Below are positions 26,453 through 35,370 of a DNA stretch of 64,000 bases, piece by piece. The stretch spans positions 75,309 through 139,308 of the forward strand of contig JAZRAA010000034.1 of NCBI GenBank assembly GCA_045634325.1. Direction: 5' to 3'. Source of the DNA: URNF01 sp045634325 (GTDB lineage: Bacteria > Bacillota > Clostridia > Oscillospirales > Acutalibacteraceae). Numbering within the stretch: position 1 is the first letter of the stretch; each line of letters begins with the position of its first letter. Below the pieces are notes generated by a model. It worked only from the letters and a program-made list of their open reading frames with translations. It was not told the DNA's origin and did no database searches. A program made the translations under genes and the position numbers.

Positions 26453-27355
26453 TTATAACATCGCATCTAAAAGCAGCATTTCCCTTGCCTTTTCGTATAT
26501 GTCATAAAAATCCGTGAGCGGTAACGGATTTTTCCCGCGCCCAAACTCAATGGTGAAACCGGGGCGTCCGAACTGCTCAATAAACCAGTCTTTAAAGCCC
26601 CCGAAAGCGGCACTGCCGGCGGGGGCTGCTACTGTATATCCCGAAGCGGATGCCATAATCTGTGCCATCATGCGGGATGTAGACGGTGTTTTTTCGCCAT
26701 ATTGCCAATAGATTTCCTCCCCTTGCGTATGCAGGGCGGTCACATGACGAAAAGAAATGCGACGACAAAGTGCGCATAGCAATTGCGTTTCGGGTTCACT
26801 TTCGGGTTTTGCACCTCGATACCGTCGTGGCGCAGGTGTTTGAGGCATATCCGCACAAACCGTGTCAAACCCCGCATCGAAGTTGTGGTTGATATCCACA
26901 CCGCGCGCGTTTGCTTGCCACAAACCGGCGATGTCCCCGCCGTTTTCTGCTACGAATTTTGCATATTTTCCGGCGGCTTTACTGCCGGAAAGGGCAATTT
27001 CTACGCCATCGGGATTGACTTGCGGAATAAACAGTAATGTTCGTCCCGACAACGCACGCCGCACGTCTACGCCCACCATCGATAACCCATTCTCCAAACA
27101 AAAGCACAATTCTTCGCAGAAACGCAACAACAGTAGTGTCGTTATCCATTCCTGTCCGTGAAACGAAGCGGCAAATAACACCCTGCCGTTTTGCCTTTTA
27201 CCCGGACAATACAACATCAAGCCGTCAATGTCCCGCCCACACAGGCTGCGCCCAAGCGGTATACCACATAAAAACGAATACCGTGCCATCAACTGATGAC
27301 ACATGCGGCACACCGCTTTTGCCGTGGCAAGTTCGGGCTTAATCAGCTCATTCAT
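26453..27355 (-). CDS. M14-family zinc carboxypeptidase
   Basis: The 300-residue protein carries zinc ligands in FHGQEW (His66, Glu69) and a later His in TALHTQGEE. The substrate-carboxylate fold DINHNFD and the general-base Glu in FTIEFGRG are also seen. There is no signal peptide, so it is probably cytoplasmic. The closest functional type I recall is gamma-D-glutamyl-diaminopimelate peptidase, which trims muropeptides; that assignment is tentative. The ATG at 27355 follows GAGGGGTG. The convergent ECF gene ends without any spacer. Confidence 0.86.
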   Translation of the reverse strand: MNELIKPELATAKAVCRMCHQLMARYSFLCGIPLGRSLCGRDIDGLMLYCPGKRQNGRVLFAASFHGQEWITTLLLLRFCEELCFCLENGLSMVGVDVRRALSGRTLLFIPQVNPDGVEIALSGSKAAGKYAKFVAENGGDIAGLWQANARGVDINHNFDAGFDTVCADMPQTPAPRRYRGAKPESEPETQLLCALCRRISFRHVTALHTQGEEIYWQYGEKTPSTSRMMAQIMASASGYTVAAPAGSAAFGGFKDWFIEQFGRPGFTIEFGRGKNPLPLTDFYDIYEKAREMLLLDAML

Positions 27356-27408
27356 ACTGCTCACCCCTCGTCATACACTATATGTGTCGCAAGGAAAGGA
27401 AATGTCAT

Positions 27409-27954
27409 ATGAAACTAACCGAAAAAACCATATCCGCTTCGTATATTTTTAAGGGGCGCATCATCAATCTGCGTGTGGATAAAGCAGAGTTACCAAACGG
27501 CAACATTGCCGATCGTGAAGTGGTTGAGCATCCCGGAGGTGTGTGCGTCGCCGCATTGACGGAGGACGATTGCCTTTTGTTTGTGCGGCAATTTCGGTAT
27601 CCGTACGGCGAGGAATTGTTAGAACTGCCTGCGGGAAAACGTGACCCGGGCGAAGAACCGCTTGCCACCGGTAAGCGGGAGCTGAAAGAGGAAACCGGTT
27701 GCACCGCCAAACATTTCCGTTCGCTAGGGCGGGTGTATCCTACCCCCGGATATATAGACGAGGTGATTTATCTGTACCTCGCTACCGATTTAACCCAAGG
27801 AAAAACCAATCCCGATGAAGATGAATTTTTGGAAAGCGAGAAAATCCCGCTGACCGATGCGGTGCGCATGGTGATGGAAGATACTTTCACCGATGCCAAA
27901 ACCCAAATTGCTGTGTTGAAAATATGGCAACTGCGTCAAAACGGCGAAATTTAG
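27409..27954 (+). CDS. NUDIX hydrolase (ADP-ribose pyrophosphatase type)
   Basis: It cleaves nucleoside diphosphates linked to another moiety. The 181-residue protein has the full Nudix box, G-x5-E-x7-REL-x-EE-x-G, spanning about residues 76-98 (GKRDPGEEPLATGKRELKEE). The N-terminal strand pattern and RQFRYPYGEELLELPAG match ADP-ribose/NDP-sugar pyrophosphatases. AAGGA precedes the ATG at 27409; an upstream in-frame ATG (27382) lacks spacing support. It stands alone before a strong bidirectional terminator. Confidence 0.92.
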   Translation: MKLTEKTISASYIFKGRIINLRVDKAELPNGNIADREVVEHPGGVCVAALTEDDCLLFVRQFRYPYGEELLELPAGKRDPGEEPLATGKRELKEETGCTAKHFRSLGRVYPTPGYIDEVIYLYLATDLTQGKTNPDEDEFLESEKIPLTDAVRMVMEDTFTDAKTQIAVLKIWQLRQNGEI

Positions 27955-27957
27955 TAT

Positions 27958-27994
27958 AAAAAAGCCCCCTATGTGCAACATAGGGGGCTTTTTA
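27958..27994. terminator. bidirectional terminator between the NUDIX and glgP genes
   Basis: GCCCCCTATGT and its complement form an 11-bp stem around GCA, flanked by five or more A and T. It serves the convergent genes on both sides. Confidence 0.92.
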
Positions 27995-28002
27995 TAACCA
28001 TT

Positions 28003-30399
28003 TTACAGTTTCATGGGTTTTGTGTTCCAGATGCGCTCTGCATAATCGCGAATAGAGCGGTCGGAAGCAAAAATACCACTGCGAGCGGTGTTGAGTAACG
28101 CCATACGCGCCCATTTCTCTTTTTCGGCATACACCGAGGCAGACAACGCCTGCGCACGACAATAATCTTCAAAGTCCGCCAAGACCATATACGGGTCTTT
28201 GCCGGTCAGAGAACCTGCGACCTCCGCATACTGCCTGCCACCAAATCCTTGATACATGAAATCAATTGCACGATGGATGGCGGGGTCTTGCATATAGATT
28301 TGATGCGGATTATAGTTGGCTTTGCGTGCCTCTGCTTCGGGGGTGCGCATGCCAAACAGGAAAATATTTTCATCGCCGACAGCCTCGTGGATTTCCACAT
28401 TGGCGCCGTCCAGCGTGCCCAGCGTGACCGCACCGTTCATCATCAGTTTCATATTACCGGTACCCGAAGCCTCGGTGCCGGCAAGCGAAATCTGTTCACT
28501 GATGTCCGCAGCGGGCATCAGCAGTTCTGCCAAGGTAACACGATAGTCTTCCAAATACACCACTTTCAGTTTATCTCTCACAACAGGGTCATTTTCGATC
28601 TCTTTCGAGAGTTGACAAATGAAGCGGATAATCTCTTTGGCGAGGTAATAGCCGGGTGCCGATTTCGCACCAAAGATATACGTGCGAGGCGTGAACGGCA
28701 TATTGGGATTCTCTTTCAAGGTGAGATAGGTGTGCAAAATGTGCAGTGCGTTCAAGTGTTGACGTTTATACTCGTGCAAACGCTTAACCTGTACATCAAA
28801 CAACGAATCGGGGTCAACGGTGATGCCGTTATTTTCCTTGATATATTTTGCTAACCGCTCTTTGTTGTGCTTTTTAATAGCCATAAAGTCGGCAAGCGCT
28901 TTCTTATCATCGGCAAACGCTTCTAACTTTTGCAGTTCGGCAGCATCATACACAAAACCATTACCGATTTTGTCGGTGATATACGCAGTGAGTTCGGGGT
29001 TTGCCTGACACAACCAGCGGCGGTGTGCGATACCATTGGTGACGTTCTTGAACTTTTCAGGGGACACCGCAAAGGTTTCAGGGAACACCGTTTCCTTAAC
29101 AATTTCACTGTGCAGTTTAGAAACGCCGTTGATCGAATGACACACGGCAACACACAGGTTTGCCATTTTCACCTGACCGTAGCTGATAATTGCCATGCGG
29201 CTAACCATATCGGCGTTGCCACCGGTTTTCTCCATCATTTTTGCGCTGTAACGGTCATTGATTTCACGAACAATTTGATAAATACGCGGCAATCTGCTGC
29301 TGAACAAATCTTCCGGCCAACATTCAAGTGCTTCCGCCATAACCGTGTGATTGGTGTACGCAAAAGTCTTTTCGATGATGGCATAAGCGGCATCCCAACT
29401 ATATCCGCATTCATCCAACAAAATACGCATCAGCTCAGGGATAGCAAGGGTCGGATGGGTATCGTTAATATGAATAGCGGCCATTTCAGGCAGGTTATCC
29501 ATCGTGCCATACTGTTCCAGATGACGACGCACAATGTCTTGAATGGATGCGGAAACAAGGAAATACTGCTGCGACAAACGCAACGACTTACCCTCGCGAT
29601 GATTGTCTGCAGGGTACAGCACCTGCGTGATGACTTCCGCCATCGCCTTTTGCTCCATAGCGCGCATATACTCGCCTTGATTAAACAAAGACATGTCCAT
29701 GCCGGGAGCGGTAGAACGCCACAAGCGCAAAGTGGAAATCGCCTTGCCGTCCTTGCCCGCAACCATCAAATCATACGGTTGTGCAATCACAACGGTAGCA
29801 TTGTCGTGTTCAATGTGGTGGAAGCCGTTGTCCCACCACTCGCGAATGTTGCCGTCAAAACGCACCTCTTTCGCAAGTTCAGGGCGCGGCAACAACCAGC
29901 TTTCGCCGCCGGGCAACCAAAAATCAGGCATTTCGGTCTGCCAACCATCCACCAGTTTCTGACGGAAAATGCCATATTCGTATAAGAGGGAATAGCCGAT
30001 AGCGGGCATCGCATTGGTCGCAAGACCATCGAGGAAACACGCCGCCAAACGCCCCAAACCACCGTTACCCAAACCGGCATCCGGTTCCAATTCGAACAGA
30101 GCGTCCAGTTTCACACCGTATTCCCGCAAAACAGAAGCGGCATCATCGGTGAGATTAAGGTTATATAAAGTGTTTTTGAGAGAGCGGCCCATCAAAAACT
30201 CCATGCACAGATAATACACCTGTTTTGCATCCTGTTTGTGTGCCTTGGAAATGTACCCCACGCGGCTCTCCCGCATGGTGTCCCGCAAAACCAAAACGAG
30301 CGCATTATAAAAATGCTCATTGGTGGCATTTTCGGGTTGTACCGAGAAATTGTGCAGCAATTTCGTCTGCAACGCTTCCCGCAATTCTTTTTTTGTCAT
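28003..30399 (-). CDS. glgP: glycogen/starch phosphorylase
   Basis: It releases glucose-1-phosphate from alpha-1,4-glucans with pyridoxal phosphate. The 798 residues match GT35 length. Motifs include GNGGLGRLAACFLDG, IHINDTHPTLAIPELMRILLD-type sequence, and the PLP-lysine region EASGTGNMKLMMNGAVTLGT. GGAGGG precedes the ATG. It is transcribed alone from its own promoter. Its product could feed the phospho-sugar mutase at 38.9 kb. Confidence 0.97.
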   Translation of the reverse strand: MTKKELREALQTKLLHNFSVQPENATNEHFYNALVLVLRDTMRESRVGYISKAHKQDAKQVYYLCMEFLMGRSLKNTLYNLNLTDDAASVLREYGVKLDALFELEPDAGLGNGGLGRLAACFLDGLATNAMPAIGYSLLYEYGIFRQKLVDGWQTEMPDFWLPGGESWLLPRPELAKEVRFDGNIREWWDNGFHHIEHDNATVVIAQPYDLMVAGKDGKAISTLRLWRSTAPGMDMSLFNQGEYMRAMEQKAMAEVITQVLYPADNHREGKSLRLSQQYFLVSASIQDIVRRHLEQYGTMDNLPEMAAIHINDTHPTLAIPELMRILLDECGYSWDAAYAIIEKTFAYTNHTVMAEALECWPEDLFSSRLPRIYQIVREINDRYSAKMMEKTGGNADMVSRMAIISYGQVKMANLCVAVCHSINGVSKLHSEIVKETVFPETFAVSPEKFKNVTNGIAHRRWLCQANPELTAYITDKIGNGFVYDAAELQKLEAFADDKKALADFMAIKKHNKERLAKYIKENNGITVDPDSLFDVQVKRLHEYKRQHLNALHILHTYLTLKENPNMPFTPRTYIFGAKSAPGYYLAKEIIRFICQLSKEIENDPVVRDKLKVVYLEDYRVTLAELLMPAADISEQISLAGTEASGTGNMKLMMNGAVTLGTLDGANVEIHEAVGDENIFLFGMRTPEAEARKANYNPHQIYMQDPAIHRAIDFMYQGFGGRQYAEVAGSLTGKDPYMVLADFEDYCRAQALSASVYAEKEKWARMALLNTARSGIFASDRSIRDYAERIWNTKPMKL

Positions 30400-30427
30400 G
30401 AAAATCCCTCCATTCAGGTTCTATTAC

Positions 30428-30456
30428 AGTATAGCCTATATCAGCACGCTTTGCAA
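30428..30456 (-). promoter_or_regulatory. glgP promoter
   Basis: Minus strand TTGCAA (30456-30451), 17-bp spacer, TATACT (30433-30428). Confidence 0.75.
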
Positions 30457-30606
30457 CCTCTTTTTTTGGGCATATTCAACAATTTTTTGAACAAAAAGTT
30501 GTTATTTTAGATTTTTATATACTTTTTGCACAAAAAATAACCGTATTCACGCCATGAACAAACCCAGAGAGAAAGCAACCGACGATACACCGCATCCAAA
30601 AAGGCA

Positions 30607-30635
30607 TTGACAATCCTTTTTTGAGCAGTTATAAT
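30607..30635 (+). promoter_or_regulatory. perfect-consensus promoter of tRNA-Ser
   Basis: TTGACA (30607-30612), 17-bp spacer, TATAAT (30630-30635), 27 bp before the tRNA 5' end. Confidence 0.88.
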
Positions 30636-30662
30636 AAATGGCAGTTCGAATTTCTCTGATAT

Positions 30663-30750
30663 GGAGAGTTGTCCGAGTGGTCGAAGGTGCAGCACTCGAA
30701 ATGCTGTGTGGGGAAACCCACCTAGGGTTCGAATCCCTAACTCTCCGCCA
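30663..30750 (+). tRNA. tRNA-Ser, anticodon CGA
   Basis: An 88-nt class II tRNA with acceptor GGAGAGT/ACTCTCC, anticodon loop CTCGAAA (CGA, reads UCG), a long variable arm (TGGGGAAACCCA), T-loop TTCGAAT and encoded CCA. Confidence 0.96.
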
Positions 30751-30752
30751 AA

Positions 30753-30790
30753 AGAACAAGGTACCCTTTTTGGGTGCCTTGTTCTTTTTT
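30753..30790 (+). terminator. tRNA-Ser terminator
   Basis: AAGAACAAGG-TACCC pairs with GGGTG-CCTTGTTCTT around TTTTT, followed by a T-run. Confidence 0.88.
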
Positions 30791-30885
30791 TGTGAGCAGT
30801 AGATATGATAACCCTCGCATTCCGTCAGGAATGCCGGGGTTTTGCGAGCAGAGACTTGGGCTTTGCTCACATTTAGCGCAAAACC
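30791..30885 (+). repeat. structured intergenic element with crossing stems
   Basis: TGTGAGCA (30791-30798) pairs with TGCTCACA (30864-30871). GGTTTTGCG (30838-30846) pairs with CGCAAAACC (30877-30885). The two stems cross, a pseudoknot-like topology, and an inner hairpin (CATTCC-GTCA-GGAATG) sits between. There is no coding signal. Confidence 0.5.
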
Positions 30886-30915
30886 GGGTTCAGAATCCCT
30901 AACTCTCCGCCAAAA
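30885..30915 (+). repeat. duplicate of the tRNA-Ser 3' end
   Basis: The 23 bases 30893-30915 are identical to 30731-30753 (T-stem end, acceptor, CCA and following A). GGGTTC just before matches the T-loop side with one inserted base. It is a second tRNA 3' tail without a tRNA body. Confidence 0.9.
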
Positions 30916-30920
30916 TGAAA

Positions 30921-30950
30921 ACAGCAGGCTGAAAGAGCCTGCTGTTTTTT
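30921..30950 (+). terminator. terminator after the duplicated tRNA-Ser tail
   Basis: A perfect 10-bp stem (ACAGCAGGCT, loop GAAAG) is followed by six T. It can also end the minus-strand epimerase pseudogene, which stops at 30956. Confidence 0.88.
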
Positions 30951-30955
30951 GTTTT

Positions 30956-31802
30956 TTATTGCATGAATTTATCCATTTCCTTGGAAATTTTTTGCATGGA
31001 TACATAAACATCTGCATCCATCGGCGCAACCTCAGCGGTAATCCAGTCATCATAACCGATTTCTTTGAGCGAAGCCATCAATTTTTTTAAAATCAAGGTC
31101 GCCCTCGTTCAAATTCACAAAACCGCTCATATCGCCCACTTCAATTTTGAAGTCTTTGACGTGCACTTTTTTGATGCGATTGCCCAAAATCTTAACCCAA
31201 TGGTCGGGATAACCGGCAAACAACACGTTGCCCGCATCAAAATACGAGCCGACATACGGACTATCGACTTTATCAATAAAATCGCGCATTTCCATCGGAG
31301 ACAGCAAAAAGCGATTCCACACATTTTCCATGCCGATTGCAACCTTTTTGCTTTCTGCATACGGCGCCAGCTTTTTCATCGCCGCCAAAGCACGTTCATA
31401 TACCACATCATATTCCACGATATCAAAATTGGGGTCCCACGGACAATTAACGGCACCCGGAACCACCAAAACGGTATCGCAACCAAGATGCGCCGCAATA
31501 TCAATTTCCTTTTTCACCAAACGCTCGGCATGTTCACGTACCTGCGCATCGTCGGAAGAATGGCAAACATCAAAAAACATGCCGCAAGCAATGCTATACA
31601 GTTCTATGTTATACTTTTTCGCCAAATCCTTAATGACATCCAATTGTTCGGTGGTGATATCTTCGTTAATGCCCGAACTGCCAAGTGCCAATTCAACACC
31701 GTCAAATCCCGCTTTGGAAGCTGCATCAAAGCACGTTTCGAGCGCGCAATCTCCGGGAAACACCCAAATACTCGTACCTTTTTTCGTTCTTAAGCCCTCC
31801 AT
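30956..31802 (-). pseudogene. sugar-phosphate isomerase/epimerase, frameshifted
   Basis: This is an AP-endonuclease-2-type TIM barrel (xylose-isomerase-like; motifs GFDGVELALGSSG, IGMENVWNRF, YVGSYFDAGN, KKVHVKDFK). The frame breaks at seven A on the minus strand (31088-31082). Removing one A restores DFKKLMASLKEIGYDDWITA and a natural end, EMDKFMQ, at 30956. The total of 847 nt is one more than a multiple of three. The strongest ribosome site, GGAGGG (31800-31795), is followed 7 nt later by ACG (31787) where KKGTSIWVF begins, so the normal ATG may also be lost; ATG 31802 overlaps that site. Assembly or sequencing error in the homopolymer is the alternative. Confidence 0.75.
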
Positions 31803-31936
31803 AATCCATTTTGATATACTATCCAATGGATATCTACTTAAATTATACAACTTTTCACCGAGAATGCAATATTTCCCTTGCGAAAAAGCAACTATTTTTT
31901 TCAACTTCTCAAACGTTTGGTGTGTCGCAAATCGCC

Positions 31937-31965
31937 TTGTCAAACGCCCGTGGATATGTTATACT
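31937..31965 (+). promoter_or_regulatory. addB promoter
   Basis: TTGTCA (31937-31942), 17-bp spacer, TATACT (31960-31965), about 45 bp before the addB start. Confidence 0.72.
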
Positions 31966-32010
31966 TTCCATATACTGATTTTTGATGCTAAATGAAAGGA
32001 CGGATACGCT

Positions 32011-35000
32011 ATGCTACACTGTATTTTGGGCCGCAGCGGCAGTGGTAAAACCGCACATATTTTCCGCGCACTGCAACAAGCGGTGGAGGCACAGCCATCC
32101 CGTCCGCTGATTTTGCTCGTGCCCGAGCAATTTTCATTCGAAAGCGAGCGCGCTTTGTTGCAACAATTAGGGGTTAGGCAAGCGGCAAAGGTGCAGGTGC
32201 TCAGTTTCACACGACTCGCCAACCGTGTTTTCAGAGAAACGGGTGGTATTGCCGTGCCCGTTATGGACGACGTCACCCGCGTGTTGATGATGAGTCGTGC
32301 TTTGGAGTTGCATCACTCCCCCGAAAACACGGATAGCGAAAAACCCCGTGCCTACGACACCGGCTATGTTTCCTCTCTGCTAGCACTGTGCGGCGAATGC
32401 AAACAATGTGCGGTCACTCCACGTTTGTTGCGTGCAACGGCAGAAAATATGCCCGCACAAACTCTCAAAACGAAGCTCACAGACCTCGCTTCTATCTTTG
32501 AGATATACGAAGGCCTTACCCAAAGCAGCGGCATTGACCCCGAAGACACGCTTCGTATTTTAGCGGACAAACTGCCGGACAGCCATCTGTTTGACGGCGC
32601 GCAAATTTTCGTGGACGGTTTCAAAGGTTTCACTGCGGTGGAACTGGATATTCTCGGCTTGCTGTTACAAAAAGCAGATATGTACGTTTCGCTTTGTACC
32701 GACCGTGTCGCACCCGACGGAGATACGGTGGATTGCGGGTTGTTTGCGCCTGTCAACCGCTCACTGCGACAACTGTATCAACTGGCAGAACAACAAAACA
32801 TTACCATAGAAAAACCCACTATGCTCACCGAAAATCACCGTGCGGCGCATCCCGCTCTGCGTGCTTTGGAGGCGGGCGCCTTTTCGCCGCGCGCCACCAT
32901 ATACGAACAACCGCAAGAAGCAGTGCGGGTGATGGCATGCGAGGATATACATACAGAATGTACAGCACTTTCCCGTGTCATACGACACGCCCTGCGTACA
33001 CAGGAACTGCGTGCAGGTGATATTGCTGTTATTGTACGTAACCTGAGCGAATATACGGGAATTTTGGATACTGCTCTTGCACGTGCAGATATTCCGTTTT
33101 ATATGGATAGTGCGGCGGATATTTACACCATGCCGCTCGTGTCTTTGTGCACCCATGCGTTGCGAATCTGTGTCAGCGGATATCAAGCGGATGCCGTTTT
33201 ATCCTTGCTGAAAACCGATTTGATGCCGTTTGACACATTGGAAATTTCCACATTGGAAAACTATATCTTCACTTGGCGCATTGACGGCAAACGTTTCGAA
33301 AAACCGTTCACCGCCAACCCCGCAGGATTAACCGAATGGCGCAAAGCAGATACCGCATTGTTGCGCGATTTAGAGGAGATGCGCCGCCGTATTATAAAAC
33401 CGCTTACCACTTTGAAAGCTGCGCTTGGTGATAAACCCGACGGCGCAACGTTTGCCGCCGCTATGTATGCGTTTCTCACCGACCCTGCGGTTGCCGCCGA
33501 CAAGGGCGTGCGCCGTTTATACGAACAATTGGAACAGGCGGGCGAACCGCACCTTGCCACACAAACGGCGAAAGTATGGGATCTGGTGATGGATATATTA
33601 GACCGCTTTGCCGTTGTCTTTAAGGATGACCGCCAAACCGACAAACAGTATGCGGAATTGTTCCACCGCGCCGCAGGACTTTGCCGTTTGCCGTCCATTC
33701 CGCAAGGGTTGGACGCAGTACAAGTAGGCAGTGCCGACCACGTGCGGTTACAATCTCCCAAAATGGTGTGCATCCTCGGCGCAAACGAGGGTGTGTTTCC
33801 CGCTTATCCTGCTGAGGGTAACCTTTTGTCCGACCATGAACGCAGCATGTTGGAGGAAAGCGGCTTGTTTTTGTCCGCCAACCGTCTGCAAAAAGCGGCA
33901 CAAGAGCGTTTTTATGCCTACACCGCCCTCGCTGCACCTACCGATACACTGTATATTTCCTACACCCACACCCGTGGTGGTGCACCCGCCTATCCGTCCG
34001 CACTGGTGCAGTCGGTGTGTAACGTTTTCCCGCAATTGAAAACCGAAACTTTTGCGCCGTATGACCAACACCAAATCGAATCTGCCGGCGAAGCGTTAGA
34101 TGCGCTTGCGGCTGCCTATTCCTCTAAAAACACCGCCGACAACACCCTTTACGAAACCTTGCGGGAGTTGTCGGATACGGCGTTGCCGTTGCAAGTGATG
34201 GCGCGTGCCGCCGACCGACAGCCGCACCAGCTGAATACCGCATCGGCAAAACAGTTATTCGGTACCGATATGCAGCTATCCGCCAGTCAAGCGGATACAT
34301 TCTATCGCTGTCATTTTCAATATTTCTGTCGCTATGGTCTGCGGTTGCAACCACGACGTATAGCCGATATAGATGCGTCCATTTTCGGCACATTCTCACA
34401 TTACATCATGGAAACGCTGTTGCCGGAATACGTTTCCGATACCGCACCCGCACCGCGAGATATTCCCGCTTTGCAAGCGCGTATCCACGAAGCGTTGTTT
34501 GCCTATGTAGAAAACGAAATGGGTGGTTTTGCGGATAAACCCGCACGTTTCCGCTATTTACTGTCTTTGGTGGAGCGCACCTGTTTTTCGCTTTTGTGGT
34601 TTGCCATCAACGAAATTGCACAAAGCCGCTTCAAACCCGCTGACTATGAACTGGTAGTGGGACAAGGCGGCATCCCCTCTCCCACCCTCCAACACGCCGA
34701 CGGCAGTATTTCCATTGTCGGTAAAATCGACCGCGTGGATATTTATCGCCGCGAGGATACCGTATTCGTGCGGGTGGTGGATTATAAAACCGGCTCAAAA
34801 GAATTCAAACTGCACGAACTGCCGTATGGCATCAATATGCAAATGTTGTTATATCTGTTTGCGGTGTGCGGCAACGGTCATGCGCATTTGGATGCTAAAA
34901 CCACCGCACCTGCGGGTATTTTGTATATGCCCGCCAAGGATATCACGCTCAAAAACACCCGTGCACCGTTAGACGAGAGTCGTTTGCAACTGATGCGCAT

Positions 35001-35370
35001 GAACGGTCTTTTGTTGCGAGATGCAGATGTGCTCACCGCAATGGAAGCGGACGGTGCGGGCGTGTTCATTCCCGCCACCGTAGAGGATAATCTAATCGGG
35101 AAAAACAGCGATGTTGTGTCACGGCGGGATTTTGAAAACATCCGCCGACTCACCGAAACATTATTGGTGAATATGGCGGAAAATTTGCTGGCGGGCGACG
35201 TCGCCGCCGTGCCTACGGGGGACGACCGCTTGCCGTGTGAATACTGTGATTTTAAAACGGTGTGCGGCAGAAAACAAAACGACCCCGCCCGCGTCATGGA
35301 AAAGAAAAAAGACGTGGACGTATTGGCACAAATCGAGCAACAAGGAGGGGGAAGCGATGGGGATGCGTAA
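32011..35370 (+). CDS. addB: AddAB helicase-nuclease, AddB subunit
   Basis: This is a partner in double-strand break resection for recombination. The 1119-residue product opens with Walker A GRSGSGKT, then LLVPEQFSFESERAL. The C-terminal PD-(D/E)xK nuclease has VVDYKTGSKEFKL. The iron-sulphur cysteines expected for AddB are visible: one in YRCHFQYFCRYG and the C-terminal cluster CEYCDFKTVC. The AddA start lies inside its last codons (14-bp overlap), so the two subunits are translationally coupled. Confidence 0.95.
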   Translation: MLHCILGRSGSGKTAHIFRALQQAVEAQPSRPLILLVPEQFSFESERALLQQLGVRQAAKVQVLSFTRLANRVFRETGGIAVPVMDDVTRVLMMSRALELHHSPENTDSEKPRAYDTGYVSSLLALCGECKQCAVTPRLLRATAENMPAQTLKTKLTDLASIFEIYEGLTQSSGIDPEDTLRILADKLPDSHLFDGAQIFVDGFKGFTAVELDILGLLLQKADMYVSLCTDRVAPDGDTVDCGLFAPVNRSLRQLYQLAEQQNITIEKPTMLTENHRAAHPALRALEAGAFSPRATIYEQPQEAVRVMACEDIHTECTALSRVIRHALRTQELRAGDIAVIVRNLSEYTGILDTALARADIPFYMDSAADIYTMPLVSLCTHALRICVSGYQADAVLSLLKTDLMPFDTLEISTLENYIFTWRIDGKRFEKPFTANPAGLTEWRKADTALLRDLEEMRRRIIKPLTTLKAALGDKPDGATFAAAMYAFLTDPAVAADKGVRRLYEQLEQAGEPHLATQTAKVWDLVMDILDRFAVVFKDDRQTDKQYAELFHRAAGLCRLPSIPQGLDAVQVGSADHVRLQSPKMVCILGANEGVFPAYPAEGNLLSDHERSMLEESGLFLSANRLQKAAQERFYAYTALAAPTDTLYISYTHTRGGAPAYPSALVQSVCNVFPQLKTETFAPYDQHQIESAGEALDALAAAYSSKNTADNTLYETLRELSDTALPLQVMARAADRQPHQLNTASAKQLFGTDMQLSASQADTFYRCHFQYFCRYGLRLQPRRIADIDASIFGTFSHYIMETLLPEYVSDTAPAPRDIPALQARIHEALFAYVENEMGGFADKPARFRYLLSLVERTCFSLLWFAINEIAQSRFKPADYELVVGQGGIPSPTLQHADGSISIVGKIDRVDIYRREDTVFVRVVDYKTGSKEFKLHELPYGINMQMLLYLFAVCGNGHAHLDAKTTAPAGILYMPAKDITLKNTRAPLDESRLQLMRMNGLLLRDADVLTAMEADGAGVFIPATVEDNLIGKNSDVVSRRDFENIRRLTETLLVNMAENLLAGDVAAVPTGDDRLPCEYCDFKTVCGRKQNDPARVMEKKKDVDVLAQIEQQGGGSDGDA

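Noticed and set aside
31803..31943. N-terminal extension of the epimerase frame up to 31943
   Set aside because: The extra residues do not match the barrel fold, cross the addB promoter region and lack a ribosome site.
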